Of a stretch of 31,242 bases of DNA, positions 1 to 8,100 are shown one piece after another; positions within the stretch are counted from its first letter, which is position 1, and each line of letters starts with the position of its first letter. The translations under genes were made by a program, and so were the position numbers. The notes below the pieces were generated by a model, which had not been told where the DNA came from, did no database searches, and saw only the letters and a list, made by a program, of their open reading frames with translations. This DNA is from a virus, in IMG/VR virus record IMGVR_UViG_3300037189_010237, positions 1 through 31,242 of that record; one strand, given 5' to 3'.

Positions 1-1
1 A

Positions 2-439
2 ACTGCTAACGCAGGCTCAGTAAATCCATTCGATATCGCTTCTGGCGTTATTCGTGGAGATGTTGCAGCTAACGATGGTGGTCCAGGAACTGTAACACCA
101 TTCGCATTTGGTATTCCAGTAATCAACGTTCCTTTGATGGACGAGACTCGTGCAGGAGATTATGCAGGCCAATCTGGTCTTCATGGTGACCTTCACTTGA
201 CTTTCCCTCAGAACTTCATTATTGGTATCAAGCGTGATGTTACTGTCTACCGTTTGTTCCAACCAAAGAAGGATACAATTGAGTACACTCTCTTTATCCG
301 TGTTGGTTGCCAGATGGAAAACTTCGATGCACACGTCATCGTAAAGAACATCAAGGTATCAGGTTCAACAGGTACATCATTCGGTTCTGTAACACACGGA
401 GCTAATGTAACTGGCGGAAACAGCACATACACATACTAA
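2..439 (+). CDS. Major capsid protein, HK97 fold (C-terminal part)
   Basis: The window opens inside this gene; the reading frame starts at base 2 and gives about 145 C-terminal residues ending in TAA. HK97-fold capsid proteins form the icosahedral shell, and the part seen matches the end of the A-domain and the following P-domain strands: a segment around FIIGIKRDVTVYRLFQP, then DTIEYTLFIRVGCQM, then a DAHVIVKNI strand before a glycine/threonine-rich tail. The alternating hydrophobic strands and the 'R-D-x-T-V ... R-V-G' layout are typical of siphovirus capsid proteins. Codons look optimised (many CGT, GTT, AAG, ATC), unlike the A/T-ending codons of the tail-tip genes, which fits a very abundant product. 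Neck genes follow, as expected. The N-terminal portion is outside the window. Confidence 0.85.
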   Translation, partial: TANAGSVNPFDIASGVIRGDVAANDGGPGTVTPFAFGIPVINVPLMDETRAGDYAGQSGLHGDLHLTFPQNFIIGIKRDVTVYRLFQPKKDTIEYTLFIRVGCQMENFDAHVIVKNIKVSGSTGTSFGSVTHGANVTGGNSTYTY

Positions 440-461
440 TATTTATTAGTTGCAAGATTGG

Positions 462-494
462 GGGAGTTACGAGAGTAGCTCCCTTAATCATTTT
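462..494 (+). terminator. Intrinsic terminator after the capsid gene
   Basis: The arms GGGAGTTAC (462-470) and GTAGCTCCC (475-483) pair over nine positions with one G-T wobble and a GAGA tetraloop. A T-rich stretch (TTAATCATTTT) follows. It sits 22 bases after the capsid stop and directly before a promoter, so it probably limits read-through of the very strong capsid transcript into the neck genes. Confidence 0.75.
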
Positions 495-495
495 C

Positions 496-504
496 TGATA
501 TAAT
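496..504 (+). promoter_or_regulatory. Extended -10 promoter (TGATATAAT) for the neck operon
   Basis: A perfect TATAAT at 499-504 is preceded by the TG of an extended -10 element (496-497). No recognisable -35 hexamer stands 16-18 bases upstream, as expected for extended -10 promoters. A transcript start near 511 would leave a 20-base leader with the GAGGAAG ribosome site of the next gene. The same TGN-TATAAT block recurs at 4499, 17908 and 29998. Confidence 0.6.
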
Positions 505-530
505 TAAATCACATTAACGAGAGGAAGATA

Positions 531-929
531 ATGTCATTTTCAGATTTAAAAATTAGCGAATTAAAAAAGGCAGCAGAGTCATTTGGAGTTGATCTTGATG
601 GGTCAAAGACAAAGACTGAAATTGTTGCTCTTCTTGAAGAAGAAGGTATTACATATCAAATGTATGATAAGTTTACTAATGTAGAAAAAGAAGAAATAGA
701 AATACCAGAAACAGAGAAAAAGCAGAGAGAGAAAAAAATAATGAAAACTGAAAACTCAGTATTAGTTAAAATGGAAAGAATGAATCATTCATATCAAGCA
801 ATGGGATATACCTTTACACAAGAGCATCCTTTTGTAGCCATGTCAGAGTCAGAAGCGCAAAACATTTTTGACACACAACCTGGCTTTCGTATTGCGACCC
901 CACGAGAGGCGCAAGATTTTTACGCATAA
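531..929 (+). CDS. Small head protein with N-terminal SAP/Rho-N-like domain
   Basis: A 132-residue protein directly after the capsid gene. Residues 1-40 (LKISELKKAAESFGVDLDG, then a helix with KTEIVALLEEEGI) look like the helix-extended-helix of SAP/Rho-N/LEM-type nucleic-acid-binding motifs. A charged linker rich in E and K (about residues 50-72) follows. The C-terminal 60 residues (SVLVKMERMNHSYQAMGYTF ... PREAQDFYA) form a compact domain of a kind often found next to capsid genes in actinophages. The start has a good GAGGAAG site 4 bases before ATG. It may be a head decoration or head-tail joining factor that touches packaged DNA; the exact role is inference from position. No catalytic motif is visible. 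Confidence 0.65.
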   Translation: MSFSDLKISELKKAAESFGVDLDGSKTKTEIVALLEEEGITYQMYDKFTNVEKEEIEIPETEKKQREKKIMKTENSVLVKMERMNHSYQAMGYTFTQEHPFVAMSESEAQNIFDTQPGFRIATPREAQDFYA

Positions 930-943
930 CAAGGAGTAAATAA

Positions 944-1891
944 ATGCAAGACATAGCCAGAGGTACTCAGGAAAAAATTCACTTACACGTTATAAGTGAC
1001 AATGTGATGGTTCAGGCAGATGCCGTTCCAACAGTAACAATTTATGATGCGGATAACGATACAGCCCCGCTATCTGGGTACTCTGGTCTTGCTACAGATG
1101 ACGATTTAGATGGTGCATATTCTTATATGCTTAGACCATCTTTGACAAATATTCAAAGAGTATTGAAGGTTGTCTGGCATTATTCTATAAATGGAGTTGT
1201 ATTTGATCAACAAGATTTTTATAGAGTAAGTTCGGTATACGCTACGGTAAGCGATATTATTGACTTTTTAGGTTATGGATCAACTCCTTCAGATTTAAAT
1301 TATATGCCACCAGAAAGAATTTCAGCTGCTGAAAAAGTAGCAAGAACAATTATTGAGGGGTATACAGGTCAGGCTTTTTATACATATTACGGGGCACAAG
1401 AACAATTTGGCGTAGGTTCAGATGCCATAGAGTGTGTGGAAAGAATGATTACCCTAGATAAGGTTTGGGAAAACGATCAACTAATGATTGATAATACTGT
1501 TAGTCCCGTATATAACAATTTTGGATTTGCATTAGAAATTAGCCCAACAGGTAAAGCTGTTAGAATTATAAACCAAGGCTGGGATGTAAGATACGACAAT
1601 CAGGTAGACCCTTCCGTTCTTTATTATGGACGCTTTAGAGATAAGTCAAGATATAAGTTCCAAGGACAATTAGGATACAAGTATGTGCCAGAAGATATTA
1701 AGCTTGCAGCAATGATGCTTGTTGGAGATATTCTTGCAAATGACTATAACTGGCGCAATAAGTACCTTAAGAAGGTTGACCTTTCAGAAATTTCATTTGA
1801 AATGGCGGGAGGAGCATTTAACGGTACGGGTAATGTGACAGTGGATAATATCCTTGATCAATACCGAAACGTTAATATCGTAATCATTTAA
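944..1891 (+). CDS. Head-tail adaptor / connector protein
   Basis: This 315-residue protein occupies the neck position between the capsid and the head closure gene. The N-terminal half (about 1-105) is beta-rich and sandwich-like. The C-terminal half starts at SDIIDFLGYG and continues with helices (SAAEKVARTIIEGYTGQAF, then PEDIKLAAMMLVGDILANDY), the usual layout of head-tail adaptors that dock under the portal. It has a clear AAGGAG ribosome site 7-8 bases before ATG. Its stop overlaps the next start by one base (TAATG), so the two are probably translationally coupled. At 315 residues it is longer than minimal adaptors of about 100-150 residues, because of the N-terminal beta domain. The function is inferred from synteny and helix pattern, not from a diagnostic motif. 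Confidence 0.65.
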   Translation: MQDIARGTQEKIHLHVISDNVMVQADAVPTVTIYDADNDTAPLSGYSGLATDDDLDGAYSYMLRPSLTNIQRVLKVVWHYSINGVVFDQQDFYRVSSVYATVSDIIDFLGYGSTPSDLNYMPPERISAAEKVARTIIEGYTGQAFYTYYGAQEQFGVGSDAIECVERMITLDKVWENDQLMIDNTVSPVYNNFGFALEISPTGKAVRIINQGWDVRYDNQVDPSVLYYGRFRDKSRYKFQGQLGYKYVPEDIKLAAMMLVGDILANDYNWRNKYLKKVDLSEISFEMAGGAFNGTGNVTVDNILDQYRNVNIVII

Positions 1892-2352
1892 TGTTTAATT
1901 CATCAATCATTGCATCAATTATGAACATGACCGCAGAAGTATATGGTCAGCAAAATATTCAAGACCCAGACACTGGAGCCATCTCTAGACAATGGGTATA
2001 TAAAAAAACAATTCAATGCAAAGTTGAACCAATTAAAACAAGAGGAACATCAACAAAGGGTGATGGTAAAAGCTTTGATACTTCTCAAAACGCACAGGCG
2101 GGATACCATGAAGGATTACAATTAAAAGTAAAAAGCCTAGAGCTTATGAGTAAGCGTTGGAGAGTTAGTGCAGTTAGAGCAAGTAATGGACAACAAGTAT
2201 TTGTTGAGATTGATAAGATTGATCAGCCAGATACTATATTTGAGGTTACAGCCTCACACGCAGTCCTAGATCCATTTGGAAGAGTTTCCTATTATGAAGC
2301 CACAATGCAAAGGGTAAACGTCCAAGATAATGATAAAACTATCAATAGATAA
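1891..2352 (+). CDS. Head closure (head-tail stopper) protein
   Basis: A 153-residue protein with the size, position and pattern of the SPP1 gp16/HK97-type stopper. An N-terminal short helix is followed by a beta barrel: the strand AEVYGQQNIQDPDTGAISRQ is like the 'x-x-D-x-x-G' hairpin of these proteins, and a later strand KRWRVSAVRASNGQQVF fits the 'w.V..i...' element. Stopper proteins plug the DNA exit channel until the tail docks. The ATG shares its A with the previous stop. The last 23 bases overlap the next gene. Assignment rests on gene order and secondary-structure pattern. Confidence 0.6.
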   Translation: MFNSSIIASIMNMTAEVYGQQNIQDPDTGAISRQWVYKKTIQCKVEPIKTRGTSTKGDGKSFDTSQNAQAGYHEGLQLKVKSLELMSKRWRVSAVRASNGQQVFVEIDKIDQPDTIFEVTASHAVLDPFGRVSYYEATMQRVNVQDNDKTINR

Positions 2353-3058
2353 AACAAGCCTTAGTAATTTAGATAGAGAAATTGCTCTTAAAGTAGAAGC
2401 AATTGGATATATGACTCAAGCACCATTTCTTGAAGAAGTTTCAAGAGCAGCATTTGTTATTCTGGGAGAACGCTTTATGTTTGCCACTGACAGATTTTCT
2501 GCAATGAATCCAAAAAGAATGCATCATATATATGAGTGGAATAAAGTTGGCAAACCAACAGCAAGACTTTTTGTGTTAGATAGAGTTACCATGCTTAATG
2601 GATCATTTATAACAGAAGCAAGATTCTTACCTTCAAAGACTCCCGTGCCCATCCCCATAGAATTATCTACAAGGGGTAAAGGTGGGGGGTATGTTTCAAA
2701 AAGAAATGTATTCAGAGACAAGGCTAGAATTATGGAAAAAGGCATAGAGATCAACTATGTTACTAAAAATGTACAAGTATTTTCAGATGGATTTGAACCA
2801 AGATTTGTAGCACCAGGAACAAGAATAAATATTAAAAACCCAGGTGGCAGATTTGTTAAAGATTCTTTGGCTATGTTTATGTCAGCCTGGTATCAAAAAA
2901 ATGCTCAAGTAGTTATGAATTCATCTGGATTGTATGAGAAAATAGCTCATGAGGCATCATTGGCTTTAACCAGAAAAAATGCTGGAATTGCAGATATGAG
3001 AAGAATTACCATGCAGGTTGTAGAATCAGTAGTAGCAGGACGGGAGATTATCAGATGA
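2330..3058 (+). CDS. Tail completion / neck protein (HK97 gp10-like position)
   Basis: A 242-residue protein lying between the stopper and the tail terminator, where HK97-gp10-like neck or tail-completion proteins are normally encoded. It has an N-terminal helical region (DREIALKVEAIGYMTQAPFL and following) and a basic central part rich in R/K (FRDKARIMEKGIEINYV). A long C-terminal helix (about 190-240) follows. It overlaps the gene before by 23 bases and the next by 4 (ATGA), so it is embedded in a coupled operon. It is larger than the usual 130-150-residue gp10 family, and no signature motif settles the family. Confidence 0.55.
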   Translation: MIKLSIDKTSLSNLDREIALKVEAIGYMTQAPFLEEVSRAAFVILGERFMFATDRFSAMNPKRMHHIYEWNKVGKPTARLFVLDRVTMLNGSFITEARFLPSKTPVPIPIELSTRGKGGGYVSKRNVFRDKARIMEKGIEINYVTKNVQVFSDGFEPRFVAPGTRINIKNPGGRFVKDSLAMFMSAWYQKNAQVVMNSSGLYEKIAHEASLALTRKNAGIADMRRITMQVVESVVAGREIIR

Positions 3059-3570
3059 CAGTTAATTATAAATATGTCGCATCGTATGATGTGCGTAAAG
3101 CCCTTTTACAGGAGCTACAAGGCAAGGGATTAATTGACCTTAATGATTACATAGCAGATGGCTTCAACGTCCCCCTAGAGCCCGTTATACCCGCACAACA
3201 GGTACCTGAATTCAACAACCTACTTCCAGGCAAAACATATATCATTTATGACATTATGCAGAGTAACATGGGTACTCAATGGTGGTTAAGCGAAGAAACA
3301 ATAACATTTGATGTGGTATCAAGAGATCAAGCTGAAATTCAAACAATCATAAACTTGGCTACAGACCTGTTTAGAAGATATGATTTAACAGCAAAAGACG
3401 TTAATCTGTCTTTGTCAGCAAACAGCCCATACGTCTATCATTATTTTAAGATTGATTCAGCAGATCCAGTTCAACCGTTTGCAAATGAAGGCGGGTTCAT
3501 GAATGGTCTGATTTCTATAACCTATTCATACACCCGTGAAGTAGACGTACTTACTGGTAGATATACCTAG
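3055..3570 (+). CDS. Tail terminator protein
   Basis: A 171-residue protein immediately upstream of the major tail protein unit, the standard place of the tail terminator (lambda gpU/SPP1 gp17 type), which caps the tail tube and joins it to the neck. Visible features are an N-terminal helix (YDVRKALLQELQGKGL), strands around TYIIYDIMQSNMGTQWWLSE, a helix after TFDVVSRDQAEIQTIINLAT, and a final strand FMNGLISITYSYTRE, an alpha/beta arrangement typical of this family. It starts with ATG inside the previous stop (ATGA). The call is by synteny and fold pattern. Confidence 0.65.
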   Translation: MTVNYKYVASYDVRKALLQELQGKGLIDLNDYIADGFNVPLEPVIPAQQVPEFNNLLPGKTYIIYDIMQSNMGTQWWLSEETITFDVVSRDQAEIQTIINLATDLFRRYDLTAKDVNLSLSANSPYVYHYFKIDSADPVQPFANEGGFMNGLISITYSYTREVDVLTGRYT

Positions 3571-3574
3571 AAAC

Positions 3575-3603
3575 TTTGATTTATTAAGCATTGCTGCTAT
3601 AGT
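3575..3603 (+). promoter_or_regulatory. Probable promoter of the major tail protein gene
   Basis: TATAGT at 3598-3603 is preceded by TGC (extended -10) and lies 17 bases after TTTGAT at 3575-3580, a partial match to TTGACA. It is in the only sizeable gap of the structural operon (107 bases) and points at the major tail protein, which must be made in hundreds of copies per virion. Confidence 0.45.
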
Positions 3604-3625
3604 TTTACTTGAGGAAGTAAATTGT

Positions 3626-3666
3626 CTTATTTTTAGGTTTTTTAATCTAAATAAAATAAGGTGGTG
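3626..3666 (+). promoter_or_regulatory. A/T-only leader hairpin abutting the ribosome site of the major tail gene
   Basis: The arms CTTATTTT (3626-3633) and AAAATAAG (3653-3660) are perfectly complementary over eight bases. TAG/CTA can extend the stem inward. The 3' arm shares its last three bases with the ribosome site AAGGTGGTG (3658-3666), 11 bases before ATG 3678. It could protect the mRNA 5' end or tune translation. No T-tract follows, so it is not a terminator. Confidence 0.4.
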
Positions 3667-3677
3667 AAATAAAAAAA

Positions 3678-4421
3678 ATGGCTAATAGTACAAAAAATAT
3701 TATTGTAGGTGCAGCGGATATCTTCATTTCAAACGTAAATGGTGATGCTCGTCCAGCAACAGATAACACAACTCTAGCAGGTATCCTACCAGCTTCAACT
3801 TCAGCTCGTACAGGTCTTCTGTCATCAGCAGACTATCGTGAAGTTGGTTATACAGCAACAGGATTTGAAGTTTCTTATGAGCCTTCATACGGTGAAGTTC
3901 AAGTTGATCAACTTCTTGATGCAGCTCGTTTATTCAAGCAAACACTTAAAGTTATGCTTAAGACAGAACTTACAGAAGGTACACTTGAGAATCTTACTCT
4001 TTCATGGGGTCAAATGGATTCTTACTATGTAAATACAACAGGTTCAACAATCAATGCAGTTCCTACATACTCTGCAGTTAAGGTTCAATCTACTGATCAA
4101 GCAGGTGCAACACTTAACCTTGCAGCAGGTGCTCTTGGAGATGCTCCAGTAGAGCGTACTCTAATTGCAGTTGGAAATGCTCCAGCTTACACACAAGGAA
4201 GCAAGTTTGGTTCAGCAGGTGCACAGGGTTCAATTCGTCAGAAGGAGCGTGTTTATGTAGCACGTCGTGTTGTATCAGTAGATACAACAATGCATGCTCT
4301 TAAGCGTGATTCAGCAACAGTGTTCCCAGTGAACTTCCGTTGCCTTCCAGATGATCGTTCAAATAGCTATGCAGGATCAGAATACGGTGTAGTAATTGAC
4401 CGTGTTTATGGAACTGTCTAA
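3678..4421 (+). CDS. Major tail (tube) protein
   Basis: A 247-residue, beta-rich protein between the tail terminator and the tail chaperones, which is the diagnostic place of the tail tube subunit. It has strands around GAADIFISNVNGD, a STSARTGLLSSADYREVGYT stretch resembling the 'G.t.dGv' region of tube proteins, and FEVSYEPSYGEVQVDQLLD, which fits the beta-hairpin plus helix of the polymerising tube domain. Codons are clearly optimised (CGT, CTT, GTT, ATC, AAG), as in the capsid gene, which implies very high expression. It stands alone between its own promoter and a strong terminator. ATG follows the AAGGTGGTG site by 11 bases; the A-run just before the ATG probably keeps the start open. 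Confidence 0.8.
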   Translation: MANSTKNIIVGAADIFISNVNGDARPATDNTTLAGILPASTSARTGLLSSADYREVGYTATGFEVSYEPSYGEVQVDQLLDAARLFKQTLKVMLKTELTEGTLENLTLSWGQMDSYYVNTTGSTINAVPTYSAVKVQSTDQAGATLNLAAGALGDAPVERTLIAVGNAPAYTQGSKFGSAGAQGSIRQKERVYVARRVVSVDTTMHALKRDSATVFPVNFRCLPDDRSNSYAGSEYGVVIDRVYGTV

Positions 4422-4450
4422 AACTAAATAACAATTTAATAATATTCAAG

Positions 4451-4475
4451 CCCCGTCAGAAATGACGGGGCCTCT
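4451..4475 (+). terminator. Terminator hairpin after the major tail gene
   Basis: The arms CCCCGTCA (4451-4458) and TGACGGGG (4463-4470) are perfectly complementary and are closed by a GAAA (GNRA-type) tetraloop. The following bases (CCTCTGAATTTGTG) contain only a weak T-run, so termination may be partial. The hairpin may also protect the 3' end of the major tail mRNA. Confidence 0.7.
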
Positions 4476-4498
4476 GAATTTGTGTCTACCCATTCTAT

Positions 4499-4507
4499 TG
4501 GTATAAT
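4499..4507 (+). promoter_or_regulatory. Extended -10 promoter (TGGTATAAT) for the chaperone/tape measure operon
   Basis: TATAAT at 4502-4507 is preceded by TGG. TTGTGT at 4480-4485 gives at best a weak -35 with a 16-base spacer. A start near 4514 leaves a short leader with the AAAGGAG ribosome site at 4517-4523, 7 bases before the TTG start at 4531. It lies just behind the terminator, so the downstream genes have their own promoter. Confidence 0.6.
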
Positions 4508-4530
4508 TTAACTAAACAAAGGAGCTACAA

Positions 4531-4866
4531 TTGGCAACAACAGTATATGATATTTTGGAAATTGAATTAAGTGATGGATCAACCATTGAGTTGAGACCTC
4601 TACCTATTAAGCAGCTTAGAAAGTTTATGGCTACTATTAAGCAGATGGAAGACACAGAAGATGGCAATGAAGATGCAGCAATGGATGTTTTCATTAAAGC
4701 AGCAATGATATGCCTAGAGGTATTTAAACCAGAACTATCAAAAGATACAGATAAGTTTGAAGAATTAGTTGAAATTCCTACAATGATGAAGATTTTAGAA
4801 ATTTGTGGCGGTTTGAAATTAACAGACCCAAACCTTCTGGGAGCAGCTCTAGTTGGGACGAACTAG
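4531..4866 (+). CDS. Tail assembly chaperone, short form (G-like)
   Basis: A 111-residue protein starting at TTG with a well placed AAAGGAG. By position (between the tube and tape measure genes) and by its overlap with a second frame it is the gpG-type chaperone, which coats the tape measure protein during tail assembly and is absent from the finished virion. It begins with a short strand (YDILEIELSDGSTIELRPLP) followed by helices (IKQLRKFMATIKQMED and DVFIKAAMICLEVF), the normal pattern for this family. Two acidic stretches (about 38-50 and 70-80) are seen. Normal termination occurs at TAG 4864-4866; a minority of ribosomes should shift at 4827-4833 into the longer form. Confidence 0.8.
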   Translation: MATTVYDILEIELSDGSTIELRPLPIKQLRKFMATIKQMEDTEDGNEDAAMDVFIKAAMICLEVFKPELSKDTDKFEELVEIPTMMKILEICGGLKLTDPNLLGAALVGTN

Positions 4867-5144
4867 ATCTACGCTCCCTGGAGTCCGAAGCTTTCTTACT
4901 TGGTCATTGGAAAAACTTTGACGAGTTAGAATCAACACTTTCTATCTTAGAGCTTAATGAAATATTAAATGCTATGAGAAAGAAAGAAGAGCGTAAAATG
5001 AAGTTCCAAGCAGCAATGAATGGAGTTGATCTTGATGAATCTTCTAGCGAAGAATCAGATATTACAGATCTCAATAATTCCAGAGTTGCTCAAGGCGAAG
5101 GGTTCGGAGTTGGCGAAGGACTCGGGTTCATGGAACTTGAATAA
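4531..5144 (+). CDS. Tail assembly chaperone, long form made by -1 frameshift (GT-like)
   Basis: Ribosomes reading CCA-AAC at 4828-4833 can slip back one base and continue from 4833 in the frame that is open to 5144, giving a fusion of about 204 residues: 101 from the first frame and 103 from the second. The junction reads KLTDPN then PSGSSSSWDELDLRS. The added domain has helices around FLLGHWKNFDELESTLSI and LNEILNAMRKKEERKMKFQA, and a Gly/acid-rich tail. In lambda and many siphoviruses the GT form links tape measure protein to tube subunits. The second frame has no credible start or ribosome site of its own: a TTG at 4803 lies well inside the overlap without a Shine-Dalgarno. This supports expression only as the fusion. 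Confidence 0.8.
4827..4878 (+). promoter_or_regulatory. -1 programmed frameshift signal: slippery CCCAAAC plus stem-loop
   Basis: The heptamer C-CCA-AAC at 4827-4833 is in the correct phase (X XXY YYZ) of the first chaperone frame and is the only such site in the 64-base overlap. After a 5-base spacer an elaborate hairpin begins. GGGAGC (4839-4844) pairs with GCTCCC (4873-4878). Beyond a 2-base bulge, AGCTCTAGTT (4845-4854) pairs with AACTAGATCT (4861-4870) with one mismatch, around the loop GGGACG. Spacer length and stem strength match known bacterial/phage stimulators. Confidence 0.8.
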
Positions 5145-5162
5145 AGGGGGTGACTGCAAAGT

Positions 5163-8100
5163 ATGGCACGTATAGAACTTAATATAGTTGCATTAGGTGA
5201 TTTTACATCAGTTAATGCACAAATTAAATCACTCCAAACGCAAATTGGTTTATTAAATAAAAGTGTTGCTGGTGTTGGATTAGGCTCAGCACTTGCTAAA
5301 GACCTAGCGGCAGCACAAGCAGCATTTAATTCGACAATGCTATCTACTGGTCAGTTTACTCAAACTACAGTAAAAATGACAGCAGAAACTGAAAAGTTTG
5401 GTGCTGCATTAATGTCTGGAAAGTTAAAACTTTCTGAATATTTTAATATAATTACTGGCAAAGCTGGACAATCTGCAGCAGCCATGAAAGCACTTGCAAT
5501 AGAGCAAGTAAAGCTGCAAGAATCAGTTGTTATGTCAGATCCGACAAAACGTGGAATTTTTTCTGTATATACGCCAACACAAATTAATGCTATTACTGCA
5601 TCTACAAAGCTTGCTACAATGCAACAAAATCTTTACAATTTAGCTCTTGAAAAATCATCCCTTGCACTTGTTACATGGGGTAAAAATACTCAGTGGGCAG
5701 GTCGTCAGTTGACTGTTGGTCTTACTATGCCTATGGTTATGTTTGGTGCAGTTGCTACTAAATCATTTAAAGATACAAATACAGAGCTTACAAGATTACA
5801 AAGATTATATGGAGTTGGGCTTGTAGCACCAAGTGCGGATCAAATTAATAAAATTTCTTCACAAGTAATTGATTTAGGTAAGAAGCTTGCAACAAGCATG
5901 GGAACAGCGCAAAAAGATACTGCAGCAACAGCAGCCGATTTTGCTGCTATTGGCAGAACTGGAGACGACTTACTTACTGCAACAGAACAAGCTATGAGAC
6001 TTTCTAAACTTGGCTCAATTGATGCACATCAAGCATTTACTGGGATTATGACTTTGCAAAATACTTTTAAAGTTGGATCTAAAGATCTTGCAGAAGGCGT
6101 AAACTTTATGACTGCAATTCAAAAGCAGACGGCTTTGAACTTGAATGATATTACTGATGCTTTTCCAAGAATTGGTCCTATTGTAAAACAACTCGGTGGA
6201 ACATATAAAGATACAGCAGTAATGATGCTTGCTATGAAAGAAGCGGGAGTACCAGCAGCACAAGCTGCTAACGCTATTAAATCAGCTATGGCATCACTTA
6301 TATCCCCAACAACTGCAGCAAAAGATATGTTTGCAAAGTTTAACATTAATTTAGGTCAGATTGCAACATCAACTGGTGGTAATCCAGTTAAAATGATTTT
6401 TGCTTTACAGCAAGCTTTGCAAGGTATTGCCCCGCTTGCCAGAGAACAACTTATTGAAAAGCTTTTTGGAAAATTCCAGTTTGCTCGTGTTACAGCACTC
6501 CTTGATAATTTAGGAAAGGCTGGATCTCAAACGCAGCTAGGATTTAAAATTGCTGGAGCTTCAGCAACAGAACTTGCAACACTTATTGATCAAGAAATGA
6601 AAATTGCTACAGAATCTGTTACTGGTAAATGGTCAAGAGCAATTGAAGGATTTAAAGCAACAATCTATCCAGTGGGCCAAAAGTTTCTTGAAATGGGAAC
6701 AATGATTCTTAATTTTGCTAACAAAATTGGAAAAGCTTTTTCAAGTCTGCCAAGTCCAATAAAAACAGTGCTTGGAATATTTGCGGGTGGAGCGGCACTT
6801 GCAGGACCAGTAATTATGTTAACTGGTCTTTTAGCTAATTTTGCGGGATATATACTTAAAGCTTTTATTAATTTAAAACAATTAATAACTGGCGGAAAAA
6901 CTTTTAAAGAGCTTTTAACACCAGAAATTATTGCATCACAAAATGCTGCACAATTATTTGGATCAGAAATAGCAAAAGATGTTGAAGCTGTTGATTTGCT
7001 TGCAGCAGCAATTGAAAAGTTAACAACATCTTTGACTGCAATGCAAGCAGGCCTTACTGCTTCAACTGCAGACGCAGCAACAGCAGCAGCATCAACGATG
7101 GCATTAGCAAATACAAACATGTCTTCTACAAGAGGAATTTATGGACAAATGACGGTTGCAGAAGCTCAAGCAAGAGCGGCAGCGGGAGACGCAGGATTTG
7201 CTGGAAGATACAAAACAGGAGCTGCAAGTCCAAACAATCTTCCATTTAAAACACTTGCTCAAGATGAAACAGTATTAAGTAAGCCAACAAGTGGAGTATT
7301 TGCCATACGTGGAATTAATGAAAAGCTTGCATCTGAAGAAGGTGTTGCAGTAGAAGAATACATAAAGGCAATGACAGACGCAACTGGCGAAACCGAAGCT
7401 TATGCTTTAAAGTTTAAGACAAGCTCAACACAGTTCCTAGAAGCATTGACAAAAATGGTTGATGATGAAGGTAGAATACTGTTAACTCAAGAAGACGCTC
7501 TTAAGATTAATGAACAAATTAATATAGAATACGAAAAAGAATTGCTTAAGATGAAAACTGTTAACGATGTTAACAATCCAATTGCATCAGTTTCAAGTAG
7601 AGTTATGGCTCAAAATTATGCTCTTTCAAGTAATCCAGCAGCAATGCAAAAATTTTGGAATCAATTTAATTTATCAAGCAGTAATGTATTTGATCAAAGA
7701 AACCGTGCTGGTGGAGCTGGTGCATGGATTGGTGGAGCAGAAGGATTTGCTCGTCAACAAGTAGCACTCACTGGAGCAGGAAATGTACAATTTGTTCATG
7801 CAATGAATGAAGAATTTAAAGCAAATGAAGCAAGAATTATTGAGAGTATGCGAGAAACCGCTAGAAATGCTGGAGTAGCATTTGACGAAACCCTGGTTCC
7901 ACAAATACAAGCAGGACTTGAAGCTCTTCCAAATGAAGTTAAAGCAATTATAAATGAATCATTTGCTGGACTTCCAGCACTTGTAGAAAAAGATGCAGTA
8001 ACAGTTGCAATGGCATGGGAAGAAGGAATGGTTGCAGCAATTGCAAAATCTGAAGTTCCAATTTCTGAAGCCGTAAGAGAAGAATTAATCGCACTAGCAA

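Noticed and set aside
3623-3637. A four-codon TTG mini-frame in the leader of the major tail gene, with GAGGAAG upstream
   Set aside because: Too short to judge, starts with a rare start codon, and could be chance; mentioned only as a possible part of the leader.
4803-5144. The second chaperone frame as an independent gene starting at TTG 4803
   Set aside because: No Shine-Dalgarno site, start lies inside the overlap upstream of the slippery site, and the frameshift cassette explains its expression better.
6665-7120. A 151-codon open frame on the - strand inside the tape measure gene
   Set aside because: Low-complexity A/V/S/I composition typical of the antisense of an Ala-rich gene; no ribosome site; lies wholly inside a certain gene.
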